Below, piece by piece: positions 41,344-49,451 of a stretch of DNA of 64,000 nucleotides. Made by a program: the position numbers and the translations under genes. The notes under the pieces were generated by a model. That model saw only the letters and a program-made list of their open reading frames with translations. It had not been told where the DNA came from and did not search any database. The DNA comes from Pseudarthrobacter sulfonivorans (lineage in GTDB: Bacteria > Actinomycetota > Actinomycetes > Actinomycetales > Micrococcaceae): assembly GCF_014712225.1 (NCBI RefSeq), contig NZ_JACXBW010000006.1:216359-280358 (forward strand), written 5' to 3'. Within the stretch, counting starts at the first letter, position 1, and each line of letters starts with the position of its first letter.

Positions 41344-41790
41344 ATGGGCAGCTTCGACAATGGAGGCTTGGCAGTGAGCAGTTCTCTCGAACCGAGGCGT
41401 TCAAGAATAAGACGGACCTTGCTCTGCATCGCCGGGCTGATCAGCGTTGTACTCGGGTTGGGCATTCGCACGCTCAGCGATGCGGCGTGGACAGGCCCTG
41501 CCGGTGATGGCCTCTACGCGGTTCTGATCTACATTCTCGTGGCTATTCTGATTCCGTTGAGGCCCAAGGCACTGATTGCAGCCGCAGCCGTTACCTTCTG
41601 TGTGATGGTCGAACTCTTCCAACTCACTGGTCTTCCCGCCGAACTCGGAGAATCCTGGCCACCCCTTCGGCTGGTCCTTGGAACCACGTTCGGCACCGCG
41701 GATCTGTTGGCCTACGCCGGTGGCGCTGCCGTCGCTTACGGGGTGGATCGAACCACTGGCACAGTGGTGAACAACAGTCGCCATCTCTAG
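41344..41790 (+). CDS. DUF2809 membrane protein
   Basis: This 148-residue protein has four hydrophobic helices and the DUF2809 layout: GIRTLSDAAWTGPAGDGLYAVL-type first loop, IPLRPKALIAAAAVTF, ELFQLTGLPAELGESWPPLR and LGTTFGTADLLAYAGG. The family is small and uncharacterised. GGAG lies six bases before the ATG at 41344; a GTG at 41374 with GGAGG is an alternative. It sits alone between decayed genes. Confidence 0.82.
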   Translation: MGSFDNGGLAVSSSLEPRRSRIRRTLLCIAGLISVVLGLGIRTLSDAAWTGPAGDGLYAVLIYILVAILIPLRPKALIAAAAVTFCVMVELFQLTGLPAELGESWPPLRLVLGTTFGTADLLAYAGGAAVAYGVDRTTGTVVNNSRHL

Positions 41791-42449
41791 CTGCCGTTCG
41801 TTCCTGCACCCGCCGCGACAGATCAGCTGAATCGAGCAGCCCCTCCTAGGCAGGAGCCAGGTAATAAATCCTGCTCGAGGCATCAACGATAACGATCATG
41901 GCGGGAGAGTTCAGTGAGTCATGTCGCACGCTCCGAGGACCTTGTGAACCATCCGCTGCTTTGGCATGGTGATCCCCGTCATCGCTGGGCGGGTCCCCCA
42001 TGCAACCAGGGCGCAAGCACCGCCGAAAAGGATCGGCTAATGCCGGTCGTCCGTAACGCGCCCCAACAGTGGATGAGGTGTGGACACCGAGGACTACTTG
42101 GGGGCGCCACGCTGCTCGAGCCCTCCGTTTGGAAAACCTCCCAGAGCAGGCACGGCTTGCGCTCAGCGACGCACTTGCACGGCGTTCGGAGGGTTGTATG
42201 CGCTGCTCAACCGTCAAAACCTACGGCTCATCCAGCAGGGTCCGGCCGGCACCAATCTCCCCACGGCGACCGCACCTCCCTTCGGCAATTTCATGATCTG
42301 CTCAGCCGAGCCTTATCTGATTAATCAGAATCTCCCATTGATGCCCTCACCCAGAAACCTGTCTTGGGATTGGCTGCGGGAATATGGCGCCAGGTCAATA
42401 GCGTCTTATGGGGTAAGTGCTGGTGAGCCGCCAACAGGCCTACGCTGTC
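41791..42449. other. Gene-poor region, probably decayed
   Basis: About 660 bp with short open frames on both strands that show no recognisable domain, ribosome site or codon pattern. Flanking PadR and hydrolase remnants suggest this is degraded coding DNA. Confidence 0.45.
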
Positions 42450-42758
42450 CGGATGAAGGGGACGGCCAGAGAAGTGCCTGTGCATTACGCCGTGTACGGT
42501 AGCGGATTTTTCGCACCGGGAGCTGGCGGACGTGCCGGAAGCCGCGAAACCCTATCCCCATCCGGCGCTAATCCTTGCCGGACGCTGCGATGCCACGGCC
42601 GGGTACACAGGCTCCTGGGAACTGCTTGACCACTACCCCGCGCTACCTTGCCATGCTCGACCGCGCCGGCCACGCACTGCTGCACGAGCAACCCGGGCCC
42701 GGTGCACTCACCCGTTGTCGAATGGCTGGCGCGCATGCGCGGGCAGGCAACAACCTGA
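42450..42758 (+). pseudogene. Alpha/beta-hydrolase remnant with deletion and frameshift
   Basis: The N-terminal beta strand appears as VPVHYAVYGSG, after which the nucleophile-elbow region is missing. The C-terminal part follows as YPHPALILAGRCDATAGYTG and SWELLDHYP in one frame, then LAMLDRAGHALLHEQPGP in a second, and VVEWLARMRGQ in a third, ending TGA at 42756. Order and spacing match an alpha/beta hydrolase that has lost its centre and gained frameshifts. Confidence 0.72.
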
Positions 42759-42811
42759 CCACCCTTCCCACCGGGCAGGCCGGCGTGGTCGGCACCCGTG
42801 TGCCTTCACGC

Positions 42812-43015
42812 TCAACCTGCTGGCGCCACCACGTCCTCCAGCACTGACCTGTCGAAAAAACGGACCTCGCCCGTTGCCTCGAAGAACACCGGAACCACCG
42901 ATGTACTCGGGTCCTTGGACGTCTCGTAGATCTCAGCCGCACTCCCGTGCTTCCTGGCAATCGTTCCAACCAGCTCGGTACCGCGAACGCGGACAGTTCG
43001 ATATTTGTAGCTCAT
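42812..43015 (-). CDS. Small hypothetical protein
   Basis: The 67-residue protein starts MSYKYRTVRVRGTELVGTI after GGGGTCACC. It is mostly beta (VRVRGTELVGTIARK, SVVPVFFEATGEVRFFDRSVL). I do not recognise the family. The open frame extends far upstream but that part is unlike protein and lacks a start signal. Confidence 0.55.
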   Translation of the reverse strand: MSYKYRTVRVRGTELVGTIARKHGSAAEIYETSKDPSTSVVPVFFEATGEVRFFDRSVLEDVVAPAG

Positions 43016-43299
43016 GGTGACCCCTTCGTCGGCTACGGCAAACCCTACCCCTGTGGGAGATTGGCTGTCAGTTAGTGCATCAGCTGCCCTACGAGGAGGA
43101 ACAGCCCGATCACAACCATGGCGGCTCCGGAGCCTCCCGATCCCCAGCCCTACCAGGCACGCCGAACCCGCCATCGCCATCCTCCCCAACAATCTCCACA
43201 CCGTCCAGGACTCAGCTCCACCCTCGTGATGAAAAAGCGTCGTCGAAAACCGGCCCTTCCATTGTGGCCGCTCATTCAAAAACTATAATCAACTCGCAA

Positions 43300-43317
43300 A
43301 TGAGAAATAGTTCTTGA
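43300..43317 (+). promoter_or_regulatory. Putative TetR operator, site 1 (idn operon)
   Basis: ATGAGAA, four bases, TTCTTGA: a degenerate copy of the ATGAGAA-N4-TTCTCAT palindrome found five times in this catabolic region. It overlaps the -35 hexamer of the idn promoter. Confidence 0.6.
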
Positions 43318-43342
43318 CTCTGGCAGTGCCCGGCCGTAGGCT
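43314..43342 (+). promoter_or_regulatory. Sigma-70-type promoter of the idn genes
   Basis: TTGACT at 43314-43319 and TAGGCT at 43337-43342 are 17 bp apart, a near-consensus promoter 60 bp before the start at 43403, overlapped by the TetR-type operator. Confidence 0.7.
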
Positions 43343-43402
43343 CAAAGAGGCCGCTTGAAGCGCCCGAGAACCACGCCGTCAACGTCGAGAAGAGGCAACT
43401 TC

Positions 43403-44179
43403 ATGGACCATCCGTCACCCTTCGATCTGACCGGGCGGACAGCCCTGATCACGGGATCAAGCAGGGGCATCGGAAAGGCGCTCGCGAGCGGCCTCGCAAG
43501 GGCCGGAGCCGCCGTCGTACTCCACGGCCTCGACCCGGCCCGCCTGGAAGCCACCAGGAAAGAGCTGGCCGCCGTCTTCGGCAAAGACAAGGTGGGTGCC
43601 GTCTCGTTCGACATCACCGACGAGGACGCAGTGGCCTCGGGCGTTGCCGACGCCGAAACCACCTACGGCCCGCTGGACATCCTGGTGAACAACGCCGGCA
43701 TCCAGCACCGCGTGCCGCTGCTGGAGCTCGACGTCGCCGACTGGAACAGGGTGCTCGCCACGGACCTCACCAGCGCGTTCCTGGTAGGCCGTGAGGCCGC
43801 CGGCCGGATGCTGGAACGCAAGCGCGGAAAGATCATCAACATCGGTTCCGTCCAGTCAGACCTCGCCCGGCCCACCATCGGCGCCTATACCGCGGCGAAG
43901 GGCGGACTGCGCAACCTCACCCGGGCCATGACCGCGGAATGGGCCGGCCAGGGACTGCAGATCAACGGAATCGCCCCCGGCTACATCCACACCGAAATGA
44001 CCCAGGCCCTTGTGGACGACGACGCCTTCAACTCGTGGATTCTCGGCAGGACCCCGGCGGGCCGCTGGGGAACCGTGGACGACCTGTCCGGGCCGGTCTG
44101 CTGGCTCGCCTCGGACGCGTCCAACTACGTCAACGGGCAAACAATCTTCATCGACGGCGGAATGACAGTGGTGGTCTGA
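43403..44179 (+). CDS. idnO: SDR oxidoreductase, gluconate 5-dehydrogenase-like
   Basis: The 258-residue protein is a classical SDR: TGSSRGIG cofactor loop (about residue 20), NNAG, catalytic Ser in INIGSVQS, and YTAAKGG (Tyr and Lys). The overall sequence, including NAGIQHR and a C-terminal DASNYVNGQTIFIDGGMTV, resembles gluconate 5-dehydrogenases that interconvert D-gluconate and 5-ketogluconate. AGAGG precedes the ATG at 43403. The next gene, two bases after its TGA, encodes an L-idonate-5-dehydrogenase-like enzyme, which supports the pathway. A TetR-type operator lies upstream. Confidence 0.85.
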   Translation: MDHPSPFDLTGRTALITGSSRGIGKALASGLARAGAAVVLHGLDPARLEATRKELAAVFGKDKVGAVSFDITDEDAVASGVADAETTYGPLDILVNNAGIQHRVPLLELDVADWNRVLATDLTSAFLVGREAAGRMLERKRGKIINIGSVQSDLARPTIGAYTAAKGGLRNLTRAMTAEWAGQGLQINGIAPGYIHTEMTQALVDDDAFNSWILGRTPAGRWGTVDDLSGPVCWLASDASNYVNGQTIFIDGGMTVVV

Positions 44180-44180
44180 C

Positions 44181-45245
44181 ATGACAACAACAGCAACAAC
44201 TCAAAACTCAGTAACAGGCCCGGCCGTGGTGGTTCACGGCGTCGGCGACCTCCGGATCGAAAGCTTTGAGCACGCAGTGCCCGAACCCCACGAAGCAGTG
44301 GTGGACATCGCCTACGGCGGAATCTGCGGCTCCGACCTGCACTACTGGCTCCATGGTGCCGCTGGGGAGTCAATCCTGCGCGCGCCATTGGTGCTCGGCC
44401 ACGAGGTGGTGGGCACAGTTGTCCAGGCGGCCGCCGACGGCTCCGGACCGGCAGCAGGCACCGACGTTGCCGTCCATCCCGCCACCCCGGGGGGAGGCGG
44501 AGTCCGCTATCCTGCGGACCGGCCCAACCTCTCGCCCGGCTGTACTTACCTGGGCAGCGCCGCCCGCTTCCCGCACACCCAGGGCGCCTTCAGCCGGTAT
44601 TCAGTGCTGCCCGCCAGGATGCTACGCCCTCTCCCCTCCGGGCTGCAGCTGCGCGCGGCCGCCCTCGCCGAACCGGCCAGCGTCGCGTGGCACGCCGTCT
44701 CCCGGGCCGGTGACCTCACCGGCAGGCGCGTCCTGGTGATCGGCAGCGGCCCGATCGGCAGCCTGATCGTCGCTGTCGCCAAGCGTGCCGGCGCGGCGGA
44801 AATCATCGCCGTCGATATGCACGAGGCGCCCCTGAGAATCGCCCGGGCCGTCGGAGCCACGGGCACCATCCTGGCCACCGACACCGAAGCCATCGAAGTC
44901 GTCGAGGCCGACGTCGTACTGGAATCCTCAGGTAACCACCGTGGCCTCGCGTCGGCCCTCCGGGGCGCCATGCGTGGCGGAAAGGTGGTCATGGTGGGGC
45001 TTCTGCCCAGCGGTGACCAGCCTGTCCCGATCTCACTGGCCATCACCCGCGAACTCGAACTGTTGGGCTCGTTCCGCTTCAATGATGAAATCGACAAGGT
45101 GCTGGCCGCACTGGCCGACGGCTCGCTTTACGTGGAACCCATCGTGACCCACGAATTCCCGTTCACCCAGGCCCTCGAGGCCTTCGACCTTGCCAAGGAC
45201 CCCACCCGGTCCGGCAAGGTGCTCATCTCCTTCCGCGACGACTAA
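44181..45245 (+). CDS. idnD: L-idonate 5-dehydrogenase-like zinc alcohol dehydrogenase
   Basis: This 354-residue MDR enzyme has the catalytic zinc ligands in GGICGSDLHYW (Cys) and LGHEVVG (His, Glu) and the NAD loop VLVIGSGPIGSLIVAVAKRAG. Substrate and family resemblance is to L-idonate 5-dehydrogenase (IdnD), which oxidises L-idonate to 5-ketogluconate for the partner SDR encoded one base upstream. A structural-zinc Cys cluster near residue 100 is not evident; the segment reads GGGVRYPADRPNLSPGC. It could act on another polyol acid. Confidence 0.87.
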   Translation: MTTTATTQNSVTGPAVVVHGVGDLRIESFEHAVPEPHEAVVDIAYGGICGSDLHYWLHGAAGESILRAPLVLGHEVVGTVVQAAADGSGPAAGTDVAVHPATPGGGGVRYPADRPNLSPGCTYLGSAARFPHTQGAFSRYSVLPARMLRPLPSGLQLRAAALAEPASVAWHAVSRAGDLTGRRVLVIGSGPIGSLIVAVAKRAGAAEIIAVDMHEAPLRIARAVGATGTILATDTEAIEVVEADVVLESSGNHRGLASALRGAMRGGKVVMVGLLPSGDQPVPISLAITRELELLGSFRFNDEIDKVLAALADGSLYVEPIVTHEFPFTQALEAFDLAKDPTRSGKVLISFRDD

Positions 45246-45273
45246 CGCCCACCCCTGCCACTAGGAGCATCCA

Positions 45274-45483
45274 ATGATCCAGACCCTCACGTCGCCCGTT
45301 CTGCTCTGCCGTTCCTCCCGCACTATGACTGCCGGCACCGGCACGCATTGCCCGGCCAGCGGCCGCTGGAGCCCGAACGGCGAGCTGAGGCACAGCCAGG
45401 TGTTCTTCGAGGGCAGCGTCATGCCAACCTTCGACGGCGCCCCCGTGCTGTGGGCGCTCGTGCCGGAACCGGTCAGGCACTAG
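45274..45483 (+). CDS. Small hypothetical protein with CPxSGxW motif
   Basis: The 69-residue protein contains GTHCPASGRWSPNGELRHSQ and FFEGSVMPTFDGAPVLWAL, a motif (CPxSGxWxP...FxEGxxMP) seen in several small bacterial proteins of unknown function. GGAG is seven bases before the ATG. It lies 28 bp after idnD and one base before the next gene, so it is likely part of the idn transcript. Confidence 0.7.
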   Translation: MIQTLTSPVLLCRSSRTMTAGTGTHCPASGRWSPNGELRHSQVFFEGSVMPTFDGAPVLWALVPEPVRH

Positions 45484-45484
45484 C

Positions 45485-45991
45485 GTGGCCCAACAGCCGC
45501 CGCGGTCCGGCCGGCGCCGACGCTTTGAGCCGGTTGACCAGGAAACACTCCGCCGGGAACTGGCATTGAACCGCCAGCAGATAGCAGGGGCGGACAGCAG
45601 CATCCGGGACGCCCTCAGGCTGCGGAACGACAGCGTTGCCCGGGCCCTGGCTGACGGCGTAGCGGTGACCCGCATCGCCGACGCGGCAGGAGTCAACAAA
45701 TTCGACGTACGGCGCCGGATCGGTACCGGCCACACGGAGCTTCAGCCGGCAGGCTGGCCCGCTGAAGCTCACCTCCAGGAGGTCCGCGGCCATGCGCAGA
45801 CCCTGGCAGCCGCCGTCGGGCATAAGTCAGGATTGGAAGCCCGACGCCGGTCGCTCACTGTCATGGCACTGCGCACGGACCAGCTGGACCTCTTCGCAGT
45901 CGCTTCCCTGGCCGCTGTTCCGCCCCAGCGGATCCGCAGCGAGATGCGCGGGACTACGCTCCGGAGCGTGCTGTTGGCCGAACGGGCCTGA
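45485..45991 (+). CDS. Hypothetical helix-turn-helix-like protein
   Basis: This 168-residue, Arg-rich, mostly helical protein shows VARALADGVAVTRIADAAGV, which looks like a DNA-binding helix-turn-helix, and a second similar element LFAVASLAAVPPQRIRSEM. No family is recognised. Its GTG start is one base after the stop of the CPxSGxW gene. It may be a regulator or a DNA-associated accessory of the idn unit. Confidence 0.6.
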   Translation: MAQQPPRSGRRRRFEPVDQETLRRELALNRQQIAGADSSIRDALRLRNDSVARALADGVAVTRIADAAGVNKFDVRRRIGTGHTELQPAGWPAEAHLQEVRGHAQTLAAAVGHKSGLEARRRSLTVMALRTDQLDLFAVASLAAVPPQRIRSEMRGTTLRSVLLAERA

Positions 45992-46023
45992 GTCTGGGTG
46001 CGGCTGACACACGCCGTGCAGCA

Positions 46024-46638
46024 CTAGGACGCGGGCGCGTTTGCCGCTTTGTTTTCGTCCCAGCCAATGAGGGCGCCGCGCAGTGCTGACACCAGCCGTT
46101 CGCTGGCCTGCTGCTTGCTCAGGCCCACCGTGTTGATGAGGTCCAGGATTTCGCGGGGATCAAAAAGGATGTTCCAGAGGAACATTGCCTCATCCCCCAG
46201 TGCGCTCAATCCGAGCTCGGCGCAGGCTTCCTCCAGCGGGCGCTGCAGGGCTTCGGCCTGGACCGTGAGGTAGAAGGCGCCGCTCCGGAGCCGGGCGAGG
46301 TAGCCTTCGCCGGAACGCGTATACAGCATGGCCCCGCCGTGCTTGACCACCAGGTCCACCCATTTGCGACTGACGGCTTCGAGCAGCTCCAGGCCGCCCG
46401 TGGTCTGCTTGAGGCTGTAGTCCCTCAGCTTCTGGCCAACGTTGAAGCGGTACTCCGCCAGGACATCCTCAACTGACGCGAAATGCCGGTAGGCCGTGGC
46501 CGTGGAGATTTCGGCGTGCTTGGCAATGTCCGTCATATTGATGGGACCCCGCCGGGCGGCAAACAGCGACCCGGCCGCGTTGACCAGCTCCCTGCGGTTA
46601 CGTTGGGTGTCGCTTCGCATGCCCGTGCCCTTTTCCAT
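46024..46638 (-). CDS. TetR-family regulator (copy 1 of a tandem pair)
   Basis: The 204-residue protein has an N-terminal TetR helix-turn-helix (LVNAAGSLFAA, MTDIAKHAEISTATAYRHFAS) and a helical ligand domain. It shares long blocks with the adjacent regulator: STATAYRHFASV, TRSGEGYLARLRSGA, GDEAMFLWNILFDPREI. The two are tandem paralogues. The palindrome ATGAGAA-N4-TTCTCAT found before five catabolic units is the likely target of one or both. A slightly later ATG (MRSDTQ) may be the true start. Confidence 0.9.
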   Translation of the reverse strand: MEKGTGMRSDTQRNRRELVNAAGSLFAARRGPINMTDIAKHAEISTATAYRHFASVEDVLAEYRFNVGQKLRDYSLKQTTGGLELLEAVSRKWVDLVVKHGGAMLYTRSGEGYLARLRSGAFYLTVQAEALQRPLEEACAELGLSALGDEAMFLWNILFDPREILDLINTVGLSKQQASERLVSALRGALIGWDENKAANAPAS

Positions 46639-46648
46639 GCCTTCCAGC

Positions 46649-47263
46649 TTATTGCCTGCGCCCGCCGATCGGGCCGCACCAGCCCTTCAGTGCCCCCACC
46701 AGCGCGGCTACGAGCCGCCGGGCGGTCTCATCGGGGGTCAGTCCGAGTGTCTCAATGAGATCAAAGATTTCGCGCGGGTCGAACAGCACGTTCCACAGGA
46801 ACATGGCTTCGTCACCGGGATCGCCGATGCCAAGTTCAAGGCAGGTGTCGCGCAGCGCCGCACTCAGGGCGTCCGCTTGGACCGTCAAGTGCGTGGCGCC
46901 CGTGCGCAGCCGGGCGAGGTAGCCTTCGCCGGACCTGGTGTGGACCATCGCGCGGCCGTGGGTCACCACCAGCGTGACCCATTTCGTGCTGACGAGGCGC
47001 AGCAGTTCCAGCCCTGCGGCCTCCTGCTGCTGGCTGAACTCCAGGAGTTCACTGCCGACGTCGAACCGGAAACGGGCCAGGACGTCATCCACCGACGCGA
47101 AATGCCGGTAGGCGGTGGCCGTGGAGACCTCCGCGGCCCGCGCGATGTCCGCCATGGTGGCCTGCCGGCCCTCGGCAAACAGCTTCCCTGCGGACCGGAT
47201 GATGTGCTTGCGGTTGCGGACTGTGTCGCTGCGGAGCCCGGGAGCTGCACTGGTGGTGGCCAT
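46649..47263 (-). CDS. TetR-family regulator (copy 2 of a tandem pair)
   Basis: This 204-residue TetR protein begins MATTSAAPGLRSDTV and has the helix-turn-helix MADIARAAEVSTATAYRHFAS. Its start lies five bases after the aminotransferase stop, so it is the second gene of that transcript and the first TetR copy follows it. A longer open frame upstream would overlap the aminotransferase antisense to its reading and is rejected. Its ligand is unknown; the surrounding genes suggest a 2-oxoacid, hydroxyacid or oxoproline-related compound. Confidence 0.9.
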   Translation of the reverse strand: MATTSAAPGLRSDTVRNRKHIIRSAGKLFAEGRQATMADIARAAEVSTATAYRHFASVDDVLARFRFDVGSELLEFSQQQEAAGLELLRLVSTKWVTLVVTHGRAMVHTRSGEGYLARLRTGATHLTVQADALSAALRDTCLELGIGDPGDEAMFLWNVLFDPREIFDLIETLGLTPDETARRLVAALVGALKGWCGPIGGRRQ

Positions 47264-47268
47264 CAGCG

Positions 47269-48438
47269 CTACTTCAGCGCGGCGAAGCCGGCTGCGAGCC
47301 GTTCCACGCCGGCGGTGATGGCTTCGGCGCTCGCGGCGTAGGACAGCCGCAGGTGGTGCTCGCCGTGGCGGCCGAACTCGCTGCCGGGACGGACGGCCAC
47401 GCCGTGGCTGCGCAGGTGCGCCACCATCTCCGAAGCCGGAAGATCGGCGTCGTACTTCGGGAAAAGGTAGAACGCACCCTCCGGCGAGCTGACCGTCAGC
47501 CCGGGAACGTCCTTCAGGCCGTTGTACATCAGTTCCCGGCGGACCTTGTAGGAGGCGTGCATCCGCTCGATGTCCGGGCCGCAGGTCTGCAGGGCAGTGA
47601 GGGCGGCAAGCTGGACGGCGGTGTTCATGGAGCCGTTGAAGGTGTTGTGCACGCGGGCGGCGGAGGCGATGACGTCCGCGGGACCCCAGAGGTAGCCCAC
47701 GCGCCAACCCGTCATGGCGTAGCTCTTGGAAAAGGTCTGGCAGTAGATGGTCCGGCCCGCGAGGCCCCCGATCTCCAGGGCGGAGGTGAAAGGCTCGGGC
47801 GTGTAGACAAGGTCGCTGTAGGCCTCATCGGAGAGGACCAGGATGTCGGTGCCGGCCACCATGGCGGCCAGTGCTTCAAGCTCCGCGCGGGAGTGGACGA
47901 TGCCGGTGGGGTTGGACGGGTTGCAGAAAACAAACATCTTCGCCCCGTCAAGCGCCGCAGCCAGCGCGTCCAGGTCCCAGTGCAGGTCCTCGGCGAGGGG
48001 CACCGGAACGATGGTGCCGCCGGCCATGCTGACCAGGTCCGCATACAGCGAGTAGGTGGGGTCCGGGATGACCACTTTGTCGCCGGGGTTCACAATGCCG
48101 AGGATGGCGGCGGCCAAGCCGGCCGTCCCGCCCTGGGTGACCAGCACATCATTGGTGCTGACGCTGGAGCCCAGCAGTCCGCCGATCCGGATGGCGAGTT
48201 CGTCCCGCAGCGCCGGCTCCCCGAGCAGCGGTGAATAGTGGGTGTACCCGTCCTGCAGCGCCTTCGCGGCAGCGTCGCGGACCTGCTGGGGGGTGTCAAA
48301 GTCGGGCTCGCCCATGGCCAGGGAGACCAGGTCGCCGCTCGACTGCGGCTGCTGGACGCGCAGGGACGTGTCGATCACGCGCTGGACGGCGTCGGAAGGA
48401 CGGAAGCTGAGGACGCTGGGGGCTGCGGGTGTTGTCAC
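47269..48438 (-). CDS. PLP-dependent class I aminotransferase
   Basis: The 389-residue enzyme shows fold-type-I features: LAMGEPDFDTP, the phosphate-binding and aldimine region with Lys in TFSKSYAMTGWRVGY (about 236), CNPSNPTG, LSDEAYSDL and the substrate Arg in HLRLSYA. It transfers an amino group between an amino acid and a 2-oxoacid. It is followed directly by the TetR pair and preceded by an SDR gene on the same strand 80 bp upstream. The real substrate is not determinable. Confidence 0.93.
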   Translation of the reverse strand: MTTPAAPSVLSFRPSDAVQRVIDTSLRVQQPQSSGDLVSLAMGEPDFDTPQQVRDAAAKALQDGYTHYSPLLGEPALRDELAIRIGGLLGSSVSTNDVLVTQGGTAGLAAAILGIVNPGDKVVIPDPTYSLYADLVSMAGGTIVPVPLAEDLHWDLDALAAALDGAKMFVFCNPSNPTGIVHSRAELEALAAMVAGTDILVLSDEAYSDLVYTPEPFTSALEIGGLAGRTIYCQTFSKSYAMTGWRVGYLWGPADVIASAARVHNTFNGSMNTAVQLAALTALQTCGPDIERMHASYKVRRELMYNGLKDVPGLTVSSPEGAFYLFPKYDADLPASEMVAHLRSHGVAVRPGSEFGRHGEHHLRLSYAASAEAITAGVERLAAGFAALK

Positions 48439-48518
48439 GGAGGTGTCCTTTCAGACAGGAAGGCAGAGGGTAGTTGGGGCGGCGGCAGGATCCCGGCCGC
48501 CAATGGTGCCGGGCTACG

Positions 48519-49322
48519 TTACTTCTGGTTCCGCGGGAGGTCGGATTCGGGGGCACCGGTCCAGCGGCTGATTTCGATGTCCCCGGACGTGTCGCGCTGC
48601 ACGGTGGGTGCGATGACCAGTTCCTGCACCACCGTCCGCTGCGGCAGCGTTGCCACCAGATGGATGGCCCGGGCCACGTCCTCCGGCTGGACCATGGCGT
48701 CCCGTTCCTCCTGGTGCGGCGGACGGGCCCGGTTGTCCAGGATGGGCGTGGCCGTTTCACCCGGGAGGATGGTCACGGCGCGCAGCCCCTCGTTGCGGAA
48801 CGTGGTGTGCAGGTACGTCATGAAGTTCCGGACCGCCGCCTTGGCTGCCCCGTACGCCGCTCCGCCCAGCAGGTTCGGGGTCACGGCCGCCAGGGACGAA
48901 ACGGTGATGATGGAGCCGGTGTTGCGGCTGAGCATGTCCGGCAGCACCGCCTGGGTCAGCAGGAAAACGGCATTGAGGTTCACGTCCAGGACCTGGTTCC
49001 ATTCCTCTTCGGCAATCCAGCGCACGTTGAGGATCTTGCTGGCGCTGCCGGCGTTGTTGATGAGGATGTCCACCAGGCCCACGTTTTCGTGGATCCAGCC
49101 CACGAGCGCGTCCACCTCGGCCTTGCTGGCGATGTCTGCGGTGCGGACGTAGGACTTGCCGCCTGCGGCTGAAATCTCGGCGGACAGTTCGTCCAGGACG
49201 TCCTGCCGGCGGCCCACGAGCACCAGGGCGGCGCCTTCCGCAGCGAGCAGCTTGGCCGTTTCGCGGCCCATGCCGGTGCCGGCGCCGGTGATGATGGCAA
49301 CCTTGCCATTCAGAAGCTCCAT
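48519..49322 (-). CDS. SDR-family oxidoreductase
   Basis: This 267-residue SDR has TGAGTGMGRETA (cofactor loop), NNAGSASK, the catalytic Ser in ITVSSLAAV and YGAAKAA (Tyr and Lys). The start at 49322 (MELLNGKVAIITGAG) follows AAAGAG. It is the first gene of a minus-strand unit that may include the aminotransferase and TetR pair. A perfect copy of the 18-bp operator lies 88 bp upstream. Substrate unknown. Confidence 0.9.
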   Translation of the reverse strand: MELLNGKVAIITGAGTGMGRETAKLLAAEGAALVLVGRRQDVLDELSAEISAAGGKSYVRTADIASKAEVDALVGWIHENVGLVDILINNAGSASKILNVRWIAEEEWNQVLDVNLNAVFLLTQAVLPDMLSRNTGSIITVSSLAAVTPNLLGGAAYGAAKAAVRNFMTYLHTTFRNEGLRAVTILPGETATPILDNRARPPHQEERDAMVQPEDVARAIHLVATLPQRTVVQELVIAPTVQRDTSGDIEISRWTGAPESDLPRNQK

Positions 49323-49409
49323 GGTGCGTCTCTTTCGTCCGGCACGCTGCGGGTGGCAGCGCGGCAATGGGGGCCGGGAGGTCCGGCTAAAACAAGAACC
49401 AGTTTAGAT

Positions 49410-49427
49410 ATGAGAATAGTTTCTCAT
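49410..49427 (-). promoter_or_regulatory. Putative TetR operator, site 2 (perfect palindrome)
   Basis: ATGAGAA, TAGT, TTCTCAT: a perfect inverted repeat with a 4-bp centre, 88 bp before the SDR start at 49322. It defines the consensus for the other four sites. Confidence 0.7.
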
Positions 49428-49451
49428 TTGAAACTGACGGAGTCAACCGTT

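Larger units (their letters stand above)
43016..43402. other. Intergenic region with idn promoter and operator
   Basis: About 390 bp. It contains the promoter and operator at 43300-43342 described separately; the first 250 bp show nothing recognisable. Confidence 0.5.

Noticed and set aside
41846..42217. 123-residue minus-strand open frame
   Set aside because: No ribosome site, no domain and atypical composition in a decayed region.
43075..43279. N-terminal extension of the small gene at 42812, with a possible tiny membrane peptide in another frame
   Set aside because: The hydrophobic stretch (MVVIGLFLLVGQLMH) is preceded by a stop and too short to call; the extension lacks a start signal.
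46649..47707. 352-residue open frame for the second TetR protein
   Set aside because: The first 148 codons overlap the aminotransferase gene in another frame and are Arg-rich; the TetR fold starts at 47263.
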